Below, piece by piece: positions 46,122-55,780 of a stretch of 64,000 nucleotides of DNA. The stretch is from Mycobacterium colombiense (GTDB lineage: Bacteria > Actinomycetota > Actinomycetes > Mycobacteriales > Mycobacteriaceae). Below the pieces are notes generated by a model. It worked only from the letters and a program-made list of their open reading frames with translations. It had not been told where the DNA came from and searched no databases. The position numbers were made by a program, and so were the translations under genes. Within the stretch, counting starts at the first letter, position 1, and the number at the start of each line of letters is the position of its first letter. The stretch is from positions 1-64,000 of the forward strand of contig NZ_MBEI01000001.1 in NCBI RefSeq assembly GCF_001953985.1. The letters are read 5' to 3'.

Positions 46122-46991
46122 ATGCGAACAGAACTTCCGGCGGAGCGCCTGCAGCGACGGCTCCACGCTGAACCGGAGATCGATGCACTCGCCGGTCCCG
46201 AGAACGCCGGCTCCGCGTCGACGGACGACACCCCGGACGACGACCAGAATTCGCTGCTGCCGCGGTGGCTTCCCGAGGCGTCGGGGGACCGGGGCTGGGT
46301 GGCCCGGGTGCGCGCTGACCCCGGGCGCTCCGGCGCCATTGGGCTGGCGATCGTGGCGGCACTGGCGGTGCTGGTCACGGTCTTCACATTGCTGCGCGAC
46401 CGTCCGGCGCCGGTGATGTCGGCCAAGCTGCCACCGGTGCAGAAGGTGTCGACGGCTGCCCCGAGGCCGTCGGCAAGTCCGGGTGCCGCACCACCGCCGG
46501 GCCCCGACCGCCCGGTGGTGGTCAGCGTGGTCGGTTTGGTGCACACCCCGGGGCTGGTGACCCTCGCGCCGGGTGCGCGCATCGCCGATGCGCTGCAGGC
46601 CGCCGGCGGCGCGGTAAACGGCGCGGACACCATCGGACTGAACATGGCCCGACCGCTCGGCGACGGCGAGCAGATCGTGGTCGGTCTGGCTCCCGCTCCC
46701 GGGCAGCCGACGGCGCTGGGCAGTTCGGTGGCCACCGGAGCGACACCGACGTCGAAGGCGCCTACACCGGCGCCGGGGTCGGTCAAGCCGAAGCCGGGCC
46801 AGGCGGTCGACCTGAACACCGCGACCGTTGCCGAACTCGACGCGCTGCCCGGCGTCGGCCCGGTGACCGCCGCCGCGATCGTGGCGTGGCGGCAATCCAA
46901 CGGCAGATTCACCAGCGTCGACCAGCTCGCCGACGTCGAGGGCATCGGGCCGGCGCGGTTGGAGAAGCTGCGCGCCCTGGTCCGTGTCTGA
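46122..46991 (+). CDS. comEA: ComEA-like DNA-binding protein
   Basis: This 289-residue protein has a charged N-terminal cytoplasmic part, one transmembrane helix (about 72-90), a Pro/Ala linker, an SLBB domain (VVSVVGLVHTPGLVTLAPGARIADALQAAGG) and C-terminal helix-hairpin-helix motifs (VDLNTATVAELDALPGVGPVTAAAI). It binds double-stranded DNA at the cell surface in naturally competent bacteria. Competence is not established for slow-growing mycobacteria, so the role here is open. comEC follows 5 nt later. Confidence 0.92.
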   Translation: MRTELPAERLQRRLHAEPEIDALAGPENAGSASTDDTPDDDQNSLLPRWLPEASGDRGWVARVRADPGRSGAIGLAIVAALAVLVTVFTLLRDRPAPVMSAKLPPVQKVSTAAPRPSASPGAAPPPGPDRPVVVSVVGLVHTPGLVTLAPGARIADALQAAGGAVNGADTIGLNMARPLGDGEQIVVGLAPAPGQPTALGSSVATGATPTSKAPTPAPGSVKPKPGQAVDLNTATVAELDALPGVGPVTAAAIVAWRQSNGRFTSVDQLADVEGIGPARLEKLRALVRV

Positions 46992-46996
46992 CCCCG

Positions 46997-48541
46997 GTGG
47001 TCACTGCCGGGCCGGGCGTATCGCCTTCCGGGCATGTCGATGTGCGCCTGGTGCCGGCGGCGCTGACCTGTTGGGCGGTGACCGCCGCCGGGATCTGGTG
47101 GCCGGCCTGTCGACTCCTCGCCTGGTGCTGTCTCGCGCTCGTCGCCGCGTCCGGTGTGCTGGCATGGCGCGCCGCGCACCGGCCCGGCCGAACGGCGGCG
47201 CGGCTGCGGGCGATCGGCGCCGGCCTGGCCGCGATCGGCGTGGTGGGCGCGGGATATGGCTTCGCCATCGGGCTGCGCACCGACGCTGTCGTTCACCACC
47301 CGATCACTGCGGCGTTCGGCAGCAGCGCCCCGGTCACCGTCACGCCCACCGAGAGCCCGGTGTCGCTGGGCGCCGGCCGGTTGATGTTCAAGGCCTCCCT
47401 GCGACGTCTGCGCGACGCCCAAACAGCGGGCCGGGTCGTCGTTTTCGCGCGCGCCTCGGACTTCGGCGCCGTGATGGTGGGTCAGCCGGTGCAGTTCACC
47501 ACGCGCATCACCCGGCCGGCCCGTCGCGACCTGACGGTCGCGGTGCTCAACGCGTCGGGCCGCCCGACCATGGGCACCGCGAGCGCCGTGCAGCGCGCCG
47601 CGCACGGGGTGCGCAGCCGGTTCGCCGCCGCCGTCCGCGACACGCTGCCGGGCGAGCAGGCGGCGATGCTGCCCGCGCTGGTGCTCGGTGACACCTCGGC
47701 GGTGCCGAGCGACACCAGCCGCGACTTCCGCGTGGCGGGCATGACGCACCTGATGGCCGTGTCGGGCGCCAACGTGACGATCGTGTGCGCCGCCGTGCTG
47801 TTCTCGGCCCGTCTGATCGGCCCCCGCGCGGCCGTCGCCCTGGCCGCGCTGGCGCTGGTGGCCTTCGTCATCGTGGTGCAGCCGACGGCCAGTGTGGTGC
47901 GGGCGGCGGTGATGGCTGCCATCGCACTGGTGGGAATGCTGTCTTCGCGTCGGCGCCAAGCCATTCCGGCCCTGGCCGCCACGGTGCTGGTGCTGCTGGC
48001 CGTCGCCCCGGCGCTGGCCGTCGACGTGGGGTTCGCGCTGTCGGTGGTCGCCACCGCCGCGCTGATCGTCGTCGCGCCGGTCTGGTCGCGGCGGCTGGTG
48101 GGCAAGGGGTGGCCCAAGCCGCTGGCCGACGCGCTCGCCGTCGCCTGGGCCGCGCAGGTGGTGACCGCGCCTCTGGTCGCGGCGATCTCGGGCCGTTTCA
48201 GCGTGGTCGCCGCGCTGGCGAACCTCGTGGTGGCCGCCGTGATCGCGCCGATCACGGTGCTCGGCACGGCCGCGGCGGCGCTCTGCGCGGTGTGGCCGGC
48301 CGCCGCGCGGCTGCTGATCCGGTTCACCGGTCCCGAGTTGTGGTGGGTCGACGGGGTGGCCCGCTGGGCGGCCGGCCTGCCCGGCGCGACCCTGCCGGTC
48401 CCGGAGGGCATGCCCGGCACGCTGATCGTCGGCGGTGTCACGGTGCTGGCGGTGGTGCTGTGGCGGTGGCGGCCGTTCCGGCTCGCGGCGGGAGTGGCGG
48501 CACTGGCCGGGCTGGCCTGGGCGCTGTCCGGGCTGGGGTAG
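46997..48541 (+). CDS. comEC: ComEC/Rec2 family membrane channel
   Basis: This 514-residue polytopic protein has an N-terminal helical region, a soluble OB-like domain and a competence-domain helix bundle with LPGEQAAMLPALVLGDTSAVP and RVAGMTHLMAVSGANVTIV. The C-terminal metallo-beta-lactamase nuclease domain found in Bacillus ComEC is absent, as in M. tuberculosis, whose protein I recall as the same length. GTG 46997 follows the comEA stop by 5 nt; the frame extends back into comEA. It would form the DNA channel of a transformation system. Confidence 0.9.
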   Translation: MVTAGPGVSPSGHVDVRLVPAALTCWAVTAAGIWWPACRLLAWCCLALVAASGVLAWRAAHRPGRTAARLRAIGAGLAAIGVVGAGYGFAIGLRTDAVVHHPITAAFGSSAPVTVTPTESPVSLGAGRLMFKASLRRLRDAQTAGRVVVFARASDFGAVMVGQPVQFTTRITRPARRDLTVAVLNASGRPTMGTASAVQRAAHGVRSRFAAAVRDTLPGEQAAMLPALVLGDTSAVPSDTSRDFRVAGMTHLMAVSGANVTIVCAAVLFSARLIGPRAAVALAALALVAFVIVVQPTASVVRAAVMAAIALVGMLSSRRRQAIPALAATVLVLLAVAPALAVDVGFALSVVATAALIVVAPVWSRRLVGKGWPKPLADALAVAWAAQVVTAPLVAAISGRFSVVAALANLVVAAVIAPITVLGTAAAALCAVWPAAARLLIRFTGPELWWVDGVARWAAGLPGATLPVPEGMPGTLIVGGVTVLAVVLWRWRPFRLAAGVAALAGLAWALSGLG

Positions 48542-48605
48542 GGCGGGTCGTGGTCCGGCCGCATCCCCGAGCGGCGCAGTCGGTGGGGCGTGACACCATC
48601 GTGGG

Positions 48606-49574
48606 GTGAGCGAGGTTTCGCCGTTGCACCTGGTCCTGGGAGACGAGGATCTGCTGGTCGAGCGGGCGGTGGCCGACGTCCTGCGGTCGGCGCGGAAACG
48701 GGCCGGCACCGACGACGTGCCGGTCAACCGGATGCGGGCGGGCGACGTCAGCACGTATGAGCTCGCCGAGCTGCTGAGTCCGTCGCTGTTCGCCGACGAG
48801 CGCATCGTGGTGCTGGAGGCCGCCGGCGAAGCGGGCAAAGACGCTGCCGCGGTGATTGTTTCGGCCGCGAACGACATGCCGACGGGTGTGGTGCTGGTGG
48901 TGGTGCACTCGGGCGGTGGGCGGGCCAAGGCGCTGGCCACCGAGCTGCAGTCCCTCGGCGCCGAGGTGCATGCGTGCGCGCGGATCACCAAACTCAGCGA
49001 ACGCATCGACTTCGTCCGCAAGGAATTTCGCGGTCTGCGCGTCAAGGCCGACGAGGAGACGGTGACCGCGATGCTGGATTCGGTCGGTTCCGATCTGCGG
49101 GAGTTGGCCTCTGCCTGCTCGCAATTGGTGGCCGACACCGGCGGGGTGGTCGACGCCGCCGCGGTGCGCCGCTACCACAGCGGCAAGGCCGAGGTGAAGG
49201 GCTTCGACATCGCGGACAAGGCGGTGGCCGGCGACATCGAGGGAGCCGCCGAGGCGCTGCGGTGGGCGATGATGCGGGGGGAGCCGCTGGTGGTGCTGGC
49301 CGATGCGCTGGCCGAGGCGATCCACACCATCGGCCGGGTCGGCCCGCTGTCGGGCGACCCGTACCGCCTGGCGTCGCAGCTCGGGATGCCGCCCTGGCGG
49401 GTGCAGAAGGCACAGAAACAGGCCCGGCGTTGGTCCCGTGACTCGGTCGCGACGGCGATGAAGGTGGTCGCCGCGCTCAACGCGAACGTCAAGGGGGCGG
49501 TGGTGGACGCCGACTACGCCCTGGAATCCGCGGTAAGGCAGGTCGCCGAACTAGCCGCCCAGCGCGGCCACTAG
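48606..49574 (+). CDS. holA: DNA polymerase III delta subunit
   Basis: This 322-residue clamp-loader subunit opens the sliding clamp. Recognisable parts are [35 protein letters not shown] and the C-terminal [18 protein letters not shown]. It closely resembles Rv2413c in its motifs. GTG 48606 has no obvious ribosome-binding site; a leaderless start is possible but no clear -10 box was found. It is convergent with rpsT. Confidence 0.92.
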   Translation: MSEVSPLHLVLGDEDLLVERAVADVLRSARKRAGTDDVPVNRMRAGDVSTYELAELLSPSLFADERIVVLEAAGEAGKDAAAVIVSAANDMPTGVVLVVVHSGGGRAKALATELQSLGAEVHACARITKLSERIDFVRKEFRGLRVKADEETVTAMLDSVGSDLRELASACSQLVADTGGVVDAAAVRRYHSGKAEVKGFDIADKAVAGDIEGAAEALRWAMMRGEPLVVLADALAEAIHTIGRVGPLSGDPYRLASQLGMPPWRVQKAQKQARRWSRDSVATAMKVVAALNANVKGAVVDADYALESAVRQVAELAAQRGH

Positions 49575-49590
49575 GGGCGGGCGGGTGCCC

Positions 49591-49851
49591 TTAGATCTTG
49601 TTGAGGGCCTGCGCCAGCGCAGACTTCTTGTTCGCGGCCTGGTTCTTGTGGATCACGCCCTTGCTCGCCGCCTTGTCCAGCTTGCGGTTGGTCGACACCA
49701 GCAGCTCGGCGGCCTTCTCCTTGTCGCCGGCTTGGGTGGCCTCGCGGAACGCGCGGACGGCGGTACGCAGCGACGACTTCACCGACTTGTTGCGCAGGCG
49801 AGCGCGCTCGTTCGTCTTGTTGCGCTTCTGCTGCGACTTGATGTTGGCCAC
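49591..49851 (-). CDS. rpsT: 30S ribosomal protein S20
   Basis: This 86-residue basic protein ([21 protein letters not shown]) binds 16S rRNA. It is all-helical and lysine/arginine-rich. GAAGGAA precedes the ATG by about 10 nt. It is monocistronic and divergent from the ATP-grasp gene, separated by 145 bp of promoter region. Confidence 0.97.
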   Translation of the reverse strand: MANIKSQQKRNKTNERARLRNKSVKSSLRTAVRAFREATQAGDKEKAAELLVSTNRKLDKAASKGVIHKNQAANKKSALAQALNKI

Positions 49852-49996
49852 GCTGGAGTTCCTTCTTCGATTAGACGTTTTGTGGGTCGCCGGATATCAC
49901 CACAGCGATTGCCCAGGTTATCAGTGAGTTACGTTTTCTCCCAAAACGGGAACACGTGGGCTGCCCAGAACGCCGATTTGAGGCAGCATCTGAACA

Positions 49997-51679
49997 GTGA
50001 GTCTTACGAACCAGCTTGAGGAGACCAGGCGGGGGTTTCGTGCTGCGCGTTCTGAGGGGATTTTCGGCGGCTACAACATGTCGTCGGACGCCTACGAGAT
50101 GGCTTTCGATGAAATGTTCGATGACCAGGGCGCCGTTCGCGGGCCCTACAAGGGCATTTACGCCGAGCTTGCGCCCTCGGACGCCTCGGACCTGAAAGCA
50201 CGCGCCGAAGCGCTAGCCCGCGCATTCATCGACCAAGGGATCACCTTCTCGTTATCGGGTCAGGAGCGGCCCTTTCCGCTCGACCTGGTGCCGCGCGTTA
50301 TCTCGGCCGCCGAGTGGACCCGGTTGCAGCGCGGCATCACCCAACGGGTCAAGGCGCTCGAGATGTACCTCGATGACATCTACGGTGACCAGGAAATTCT
50401 GAACGACGGCGTCATTCCGCGCCGGCTGGTCACCTCCTGTGAGCACTTCCACCGCCAGGCGATGGGCATCGTTCCGCCCAACGGCGTGCGGATCCACGTC
50501 GCGGGCATCGACCTGATCCGCGACGACAAGGGCACTTGGCGGGTTCTCGAGGACAACCTGCGCTCGCCGTCGGGTGTGTCCTATGTCATGGAGAACCGGC
50601 GCACCATGGCCAGGGTTTTCCCGAACCTGTTCGCCACCCACCGGGTGCGCGCGGTCGACGACTACGCCTCGCACCTGCTGCGGGCGCTGCGCAACTCCGC
50701 GGCCACCAACGAGGCCGATCCCACGGTGGTGGTGCTGACCCCGGGCGTCTACAACTCGGCGTATTTCGAACATTCGCTGCTGGCCCGTCAGATGGGCGTG
50801 GAGCTTGTCGAGGGGCGCGACCTGTTCTGCCGTGACAACCAGGTGTACATGCGCACCACCGAGGGCGAGCGTCAGGTCGACGTCATCTACCGGCGCATCG
50901 ACGATGCCTTCCTCGATCCGCTGCAGTTCCGCGCCGACTCGATGCTGGGCGTGGCCGGTCTGGTCAACGCGGCCCGCGCCGGCAACGTCTCCATCTCCAG
51001 CGCCATCGGCAACGGCGTCGGCGACGACAAACTCGTGTACACCTACGTGCCCACGATGATCGAGTACTACCTGGGCGAGAAGCCACTGCTGGCCAACGTG
51101 GAGACGTTGCGCTGCTGGCTTGATGACGAGCGTGAAGAAGCGCTGGACCGCATCGACGAGCTGGTCATCAAGCCGGTTGAGGGTTCCGGCGGCTACGGCA
51201 TCGTGTTCGGTCCGGAGGCCTCGGCTAAAGAGCTCGCTGCGGCCGCCAAGAAGATTCGCGACGATCCCCGCAGCTGGATCGCGCAGCCGATGATGGAGCT
51301 CTCGACCGTGCCGACGCAGATCGGTAACACCCTGGCGCCCCGCTACGTCGATCTGCGGCCATTCGCGGTCAACGACGGCAACGACGTGTTCGTGCTGCCC
51401 GGCGGGCTGACCCGGGTGGCCCTGGTCGAGGGGTCGCGGGTGGTCAACTCCAGCCAGGGCGGCGGGTCCAAGGACACCTGGGTGCTGGCGTCGCGAGCGT
51501 CGGGGGGCGACCATGAGCTCGGCGCGGCGGAGGTGGTGCGGTCGTTGCCCGAGTCGATGCCGGACCCGCTGGAAGACTCGCCGCGGCTGACGTCTGTGCC
51601 CTCGCAGCAGCCGCAGCCCACCGACCAGCCCCAGCGCGAGAAGCCCAAGCAACAGCAACAACAAAAGGCGGTGCGCTGA
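49997..51679 (+). CDS. Circularly permuted ATP-grasp protein
   Basis: This 560-residue protein is the counterpart of Rv2411c. It has the circularly permuted ATP-grasp/DUF404-DUF407 organisation: PNGVRIHVAGIDLIRDDKGTWRVLEDNLRSPSGVSYVMENR, RRIDDAFLDPLQFR, and ELVIKPVEGSGGYGIVFGP near 390-405. The C-terminus is a Gln/Pro/Lys-rich tail. ATP-grasp enzymes form amide bonds from carboxyl groups and ATP. It overlaps by one base with an alpha-E gene, which overlaps a transglutaminase gene, a trio repeated across many bacteria. The peptide or ligand substrate is unknown. Confidence 0.9.
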   Translation: MSLTNQLEETRRGFRAARSEGIFGGYNMSSDAYEMAFDEMFDDQGAVRGPYKGIYAELAPSDASDLKARAEALARAFIDQGITFSLSGQERPFPLDLVPRVISAAEWTRLQRGITQRVKALEMYLDDIYGDQEILNDGVIPRRLVTSCEHFHRQAMGIVPPNGVRIHVAGIDLIRDDKGTWRVLEDNLRSPSGVSYVMENRRTMARVFPNLFATHRVRAVDDYASHLLRALRNSAATNEADPTVVVLTPGVYNSAYFEHSLLARQMGVELVEGRDLFCRDNQVYMRTTEGERQVDVIYRRIDDAFLDPLQFRADSMLGVAGLVNAARAGNVSISSAIGNGVGDDKLVYTYVPTMIEYYLGEKPLLANVETLRCWLDDEREEALDRIDELVIKPVEGSGGYGIVFGPEASAKELAAAAKKIRDDPRSWIAQPMMELSTVPTQIGNTLAPRYVDLRPFAVNDGNDVFVLPGGLTRVALVEGSRVVNSSQGGGSKDTWVLASRASGGDHELGAAEVVRSLPESMPDPLEDSPRLTSVPSQQPQPTDQPQREKPKQQQQQKAVR

Positions 51680-52656
51680 TGCTGGCACGTAACGCCGAGG
51701 CGCTCTACTGGATCGGCCGCTACGTCGAGCGAGCCGACGACACCTCACGAATCCTGGACGTCGCACTGCACCAACTGCTGGAGGACTCCAGCGTCGACCC
51801 CGACCAGGCTTCGCGCCTGCTGCTGCGGGTGCTCGGCATCGACCCGCCGGATCACGACTTGGATGTGTGGTCGTTGACCGACTTGGTGGCCTATAACACC
51901 AACACCCAGGGCGGCTGCTCGATCGTCGACGCGATCACGGCGGCGCGAGAAAACGCGAAGTCGGCGCGTGAGGTGACGTCCAGCGAAATCTGGGAGTGTC
52001 TCAACACGACCTACCACGCCCTGCCCGAACGCGAAAGTGCCGCCAAACGCCTTGGGCCACATGACTTCTTATCGTTCATCGAGCGACGGGCGGCAATGTT
52101 CGCCGGGTTGGCCGACTCTACGCTGTCGCGCGACGACGGCTACCGGTTCATGGTGCTGGGCCGGGCGATCGAACGGGTGGACATGACGGTGCGGCTGTTG
52201 CTGTCGCGGGTCGGAGACAGCGCCTCGTCGCCGGCGTGGGTGACGCTGTTGCGTTCGGCGGGTGCGCACGACACCTACCTGCGCACCTACCGCGGTGTGC
52301 TGGACGCGGGCCGAGTGGTCGAATTCATGTTGCTGGACCGGCTCTTTCCCCGTTCGGTGTTCTACTCGCTGCGGCTGGCCGAACACAACCTCGACGAACT
52401 GGTCCGCAACCGGCAGAGCCGAATCGGGGCCACCGCCGAGGCGCAGCGGCTGCTCGGGCAGGCCCGCAGCGAATTGGAGTTCGTCCAGCCCGGCGTGCTG
52501 CTGGAGACGCTGGAGAGCCGTTTGGCGGGTCTGCAACGAACATGTCGTGACGTCGGAGAAGCGTTGGCGCTGCAGTACTTCCACGTGACTCCATGGGTAG
52601 CGTGGTCGGACGCGGGCCAGCGTGCCCGACTGGTCAGCAGGAAAGGGGACGGCTGA
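51679..52656 (+). CDS. Alpha-E domain protein (DUF403)
   Basis: This 325-residue all-helical protein is the counterpart of Rv2410c. It starts MLARNAEALYWIGRYVERADDTSRILD and contains RAIERVDMTVRLLLSR, typical of the alpha-E fold. ATG overlaps the upstream stop by one base, and its own stop overlaps the next ATG in the same way. Alpha-E proteins occur almost only with permuted ATP-grasp and transglutaminase proteins, so it probably provides substrate binding or scaffolding for that reaction. Confidence 0.9.
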   Translation: MLARNAEALYWIGRYVERADDTSRILDVALHQLLEDSSVDPDQASRLLLRVLGIDPPDHDLDVWSLTDLVAYNTNTQGGCSIVDAITAARENAKSAREVTSSEIWECLNTTYHALPERESAAKRLGPHDFLSFIERRAAMFAGLADSTLSRDDGYRFMVLGRAIERVDMTVRLLLSRVGDSASSPAWVTLLRSAGAHDTYLRTYRGVLDAGRVVEFMLLDRLFPRSVFYSLRLAEHNLDELVRNRQSRIGATAEAQRLLGQARSELEFVQPGVLLETLESRLAGLQRTCRDVGEALALQYFHVTPWVAWSDAGQRARLVSRKGDG

Positions 52657-53495
52657 TGTGGCGGCTGCGGGTGGTGCACACCACGGGGTACGCCTACCAG
52701 TCGCCGGTGACCGCCTCCTACAACGAGGCCCGGCTGACCCCGCGATCGAACACTCGGCAGAACGTCATCCTCAACCGGGTCGAGACCATTCCGGCGACGC
52801 GGTCCTATCGCTACATCGACTACTGGGGCACCGCGGTCACGGCGTTCGACCTGCACGCTCCCCACACCGACCTCACGGTGATGTCGTCCTCCGTCGTCGA
52901 AACCGAGCGGGCCGAGCCGCTCTCGACGGAGGTGGGCTGGAGCGACCTGCAGTCGGAGGCCGTGATCGACCGCTACGACGAGCTGCTGCGCCCCACCGAG
53001 CACACCCCGGCGAGCAAGCGGGTGGCATCGGTTGGCAAAAAGATCAGTAAGTCCCACGAGCCGGCCGAAGCCGTTGTCGCCGCGGCTAATTGGGTGCGCA
53101 ACGAACTCGAGTATCTTCCCGGGACCACCAGCGTGGCCTCCTCGGGGCTGGACGCGCTCAAAGAGGGCAAGGGCGTCTGCCAGGACTTCGTCCACCTGTC
53201 GCTGATGTTGTTGCGCAGCATGGGAATTCCGGCGCATTACGTATCGGGCTACCTGCATCCCAAACGTGAAGCGGTCGTGGGGGACACCGTGGACGGGCGA
53301 AGCCATGCCTGGATTGAGGCATGGACGGGAGCGTGGTGGAGCTATGACCCCACCAACGACGCCGAGATCACCGAGCAGTACGTGGGCGTGGGCGCGGGTC
53401 GCGATTACGCCGACGTTTCCCCGTTGAAGGGCATCTACTCCGGGGAGGGCGCCACCGACCTCGACGTCATCGTGGAGGTGACCCGGCTCGCCTAA
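52656..53495 (+). CDS. Transglutaminase-like protease/amidase
   Basis: This 279-residue protein is the counterpart of Rv2409c and has the same length as I recall. It has an N-terminal beta domain (MWRLRVVHTTGYAYQSPVTASYNEARLTP) and the papain-like core with Cys175 (GKGVCQDFVHL), His217 (SHAWIEAW) and Asp231 (YDPTND). ATG 52656 overlaps the alpha-E stop by one base. In this trio the transglutaminase-fold protein may hydrolyse or transfer the amide bond made by the ATP-grasp enzyme; no signal peptide is seen, so a cytoplasmic cycle is likely. Confidence 0.92.
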   Translation: MWRLRVVHTTGYAYQSPVTASYNEARLTPRSNTRQNVILNRVETIPATRSYRYIDYWGTAVTAFDLHAPHTDLTVMSSSVVETERAEPLSTEVGWSDLQSEAVIDRYDELLRPTEHTPASKRVASVGKKISKSHEPAEAVVAAANWVRNELEYLPGTTSVASSGLDALKEGKGVCQDFVHLSLMLLRSMGIPAHYVSGYLHPKREAVVGDTVDGRSHAWIEAWTGAWWSYDPTNDAEITEQYVGVGAGRDYADVSPLKGIYSGEGATDLDVIVEVTRLA

Positions 53496-53534
53496 CCGGG
53501 GTGCAAAGCCGACGTCGGCGAGCCGTTGCGGCGA

Positions 53535-53540
53535 TACCGT
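53535..53540 (+). promoter_or_regulatory. -10 box, leaderless start
   Basis: TACCGT ends 7 nt before ATG 53548, and no ribosome-binding site lies between. Confidence 0.45.
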
Positions 53541-53547
53541 TGCACGG

Positions 53548-54252
53548 ATGAGCGATTCAGCCGCCGCTGGGGCCCGGCGCGATGCGAGCCGACCCGGGCG
53601 TGGGGGGTCGCCCCTGGCCGCGTTGTCGCTGGTTTGCATCGGGCTGCTGATCGGCGGCATCACCGTCGGGGTCGCCGTGGGCGGCGTCATGCCGTTGCCC
53701 TACGGCCCGCCGAGCGCCGTCGTGAGCTACGTCCGAGCCCAGCCGACCGCCGTGCGCATCATCGCGGTTGCGACGTTCGCGTCGTCGGTGCCGCTGGCGC
53801 TCTACGCGGCGCTCGCGGCTGCCCGGTTGCGCCGACTCGGGGTCGGCGCCGGGTCGGCCGCGATCGCGCTGACCGGCGGCGCGCTGGCCGCGGGTGCCCT
53901 CGGCCTGGCCGGTCTGCTGGGTTGGGCGTTGTCGATACGGGACGTCGCGGCGAATGCGGCGGTGGTCAGGGCGCTCTACCTGCTGGTGTTTCTCACGGGC
54001 GGCCCGGGGCACATCGTGGCGCTGGGCCTGCTGGTAGGCGCGATCGCGGCGCCCGGCAACAGATTGCTGCCCCGGCCGATCGCCTGGATCGGTGTGGCGA
54101 CAGCCGCCCTCGCCGAAGCGGCGACGGCGGTGCTGATCTGGCCGGCGCTGGGTGTCATCCTGCCGGTCGCGCGGGTATTGGCGCTGACCTGGCTGATGGT
54201 GGCAGGAATTGCGCTATCCCCTGCGGCGCAACGAAATTCGGCGTCCCGGTGA
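53548..54252 (+). CDS. Polytopic membrane protein, function unknown
   Basis: This 234-residue protein has about six hydrophobic segments after a positively charged N-terminus (GARRDASRPGRGG). The arrangement, with PPSAVVSYVRAQPTAVRIIAV and a long Ala/Leu/Gly-rich middle, resembles DUF4386-like proteins, but no motif fixes a function. It takes the place of PE24 beside the RNase Z-like gene in M. tuberculosis order. It is convergent with that gene, with 9 bp between stops. Confidence 0.7.
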   Translation: MSDSAAAGARRDASRPGRGGSPLAALSLVCIGLLIGGITVGVAVGGVMPLPYGPPSAVVSYVRAQPTAVRIIAVATFASSVPLALYAALAAARLRRLGVGAGSAAIALTGGALAAGALGLAGLLGWALSIRDVAANAAVVRALYLLVFLTGGPGHIVALGLLVGAIAAPGNRLLPRPIAWIGVATAALAEAATAVLIWPALGVILPVARVLALTWLMVAGIALSPAAQRNSASR

Positions 54253-54261
54253 GCCGCGGCG

Positions 54262-55104
54262 TCACGCAGGCGCGTCGACCTGAACCCGGTGCAGGTCGTC
54301 ACCGAGTTCGATGCGCCCATCGAACTGCGCGGCCGCCAGCGCCCGCCACTGTTCTTCCTGGCCGGGCACCAGGGCCGGCACGTAGTGCGTCATGACCAGG
54401 GTGCCCACCCCCGCGCGGGCCGCGGTGGCCGCTGCTTCCTCAACCGACGAGTGGTAGTCGCAGATGTCCTGCAGCCGCTGCTGGGGGATGTTGGCGACGA
54501 TGTCCTTGCGGATCACGGTGTGCACCAGCGCGCCGGCGCCCGCCGCCAGCTCGTCCAGGCCGGCGCACGGGACGGTGTCCCCGGCGAGCACCACCGAGGC
54601 GCCCTGGTAGTCGATCCGGAAGCCGATGGTCGGGGCGACCGGCCGGTGATCGGTGGGCGCCACCCGGATGGTTATCCCGTCGCGGTCCCAGGCGGCGCCC
54701 TCGGTGTATTCGTGGACGTCCACCGCCGGCGGCTCGTTGATGTCGTTGTGATGGGCGATCCGGTAGCCGATGTCGTGCCGGAACGCGTTCAGCGTCGCCG
54801 CGACCGCCTCGGCGGTGCCCGGCGGTCCGATGATCGGCAGCGGTGCGGGATCGGGGGCGAAGGTGCTGATCCACCGGGTGATGAGGACGTCGCCGAGATC
54901 GCCGATGTGGTCGCTATGCAGGTGGGTCAACAACAGGGCCGTCAAGCCGGCCGCGCCCACCCCGACGGCGGCCGCGCGCTGCAGCACGCCACGCCCGCAA
55001 TCGACAAGGAACGTCTGCCCGCCGGCGCGCACCAGCGTGGACGGTCCGGCTCGGTTCGGATCGGGGATCGGACTTCCGGTTCCCAGCAGAGTGACCTCGA
55101 TCAT
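54262..55104 (-). CDS. Ribonuclease Z-like metallo-beta-lactamase protein
   Basis: This 280-residue protein is the counterpart of Rv2407. The zinc-binding HLHSDH lies at residues 61-66; other family parts are the N-terminal [11 protein letters not shown], the DTVPC segment and [14 protein letters not shown]. It may process tRNA 3' ends, but the exosite expected of tRNase Z is not obvious, so phosphodiesterase or arylsulfatase-like activities are possible. ATG 55104 gives the family start; an ATG five codons upstream is possible. Confidence 0.85.
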   Translation of the reverse strand: MIEVTLLGTGSPIPDPNRAGPSTLVRAGGQTFLVDCGRGVLQRAAAVGVGAAGLTALLLTHLHSDHIGDLGDVLITRWISTFAPDPAPLPIIGPPGTAEAVAATLNAFRHDIGYRIAHHNDINEPPAVDVHEYTEGAAWDRDGITIRVAPTDHRPVAPTIGFRIDYQGASVVLAGDTVPCAGLDELAAGAGALVHTVIRKDIVANIPQQRLQDICDYHSSVEEAAATAARAGVGTLVMTHYVPALVPGQEEQWRALAAAQFDGRIELGDDLHRVQVDAPA

Positions 55105-55229
55105 GGGCATATCTTGCAAGCCCGCGGTGGCTGTAGGGGCCCAATCGGCCGATCCGCGCGGCTTTCACCGTTTGGACACGATCTGTTTGCAGGTTCTCTT
55201 AGTGGCTTTTCCGCCGCGCGAGTTAGCCG

Positions 55230-55235
55230 TAGCCT
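55230..55235 (+). promoter_or_regulatory. Possible -10 box of the CBS gene
   Basis: TAGCCT lies 36 nt before ATG 55272, with GGAGG in the leader. No matching -35 was found. Confidence 0.35.
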
Positions 55236-55271
55236 GATGTGAAGCGGATCACGACCCGGCTGGAGGCCTCG

Positions 55272-55700
55272 ATGCGGATAGCGGACGTCTTGCGAAACAA
55301 GGGCGCGGCGGTGGTGACCATCAACCCGAACGCGACGGTTCGCGAGCTGCTTGCCGGCCTGAGCGAGCAAAACATCGGCGCCATGGTCGTGGTCGGCGAC
55401 GAGGGTGTCGTCGGCATCGTGTCGGAGCGCGACGTGGTGCGCCAGCTGCACACGCACGGCGCCAGCGTGCTGTCCCGCCCGGTGTCCAAGATCATGACGT
55501 CGATGCTGGCCACCTGCAGCAAGACCGACGAGGTCGACGCCATCAGCGTGTTGATGACCAAGAACCGGGTGCGGCACGTGCCGGTGCTGGACGGCAAGAA
55601 GCTGATCGGCATCGTCAGCATCGGTGACGTGGTGAAGACGCGGATGGAAGAGCTCGAGGCCGAGCAGGCGCAGCTGCAGTCCTACATCACCCAGGGCTGA
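55272..55700 (+). CDS. CBS-pair domain protein
   Basis: This 142-residue protein is almost entirely two CBS repeats (IADVLRNKG...[20 protein letters not shown] and [10 protein letters not shown]...[13 protein letters not shown]), followed by a short coiled segment ([15 protein letters not shown]). CBS pairs bind adenine nucleotides and regulate partners; no partner domain is fused. It is the counterpart of Rv2406c. ATG 55272 follows CTGGAGG; an in-frame ATG 11 codons upstream is rejected. Confidence 0.9.
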   Translation: MRIADVLRNKGAAVVTINPNATVRELLAGLSEQNIGAMVVVGDEGVVGIVSERDVVRQLHTHGASVLSRPVSKIMTSMLATCSKTDEVDAISVLMTKNRVRHVPVLDGKKLIGIVSIGDVVKTRMEELEAEQAQLQSYITQG

Positions 55701-55720
55701 TCGCCAGCTCCATTCGCCGA

Positions 55721-55771
55721 GCGTGCACTCACGGCGAAGATTTTTGCGTTTCTCGCCCTGAGTGCACGCTG
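55721..55771. terminator. Long hairpin between convergent genes
   Basis: Arms 55721-55738 and 55754-55771 pair with a single C-C mismatch around a T-rich 15-nt loop. The outer AGCGTGCACTCA/TGAGTGCACGCT part resembles an intergenic hairpin I recall as recurring in mycobacterial genomes. It lies between the stops of the CBS and PemK-like genes and probably ends both transcripts. Confidence 0.8.
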
Positions 55772-55780
55772 GTCGGCGCG

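Noticed and set aside
46109..49138. 1009-codon minus-strand frame opposite comEA, comEC and holA
   Set aside because: Composition is Arg/Ser/Pro-rich as expected from antisense GC-rich DNA, and the sense genes are well supported.
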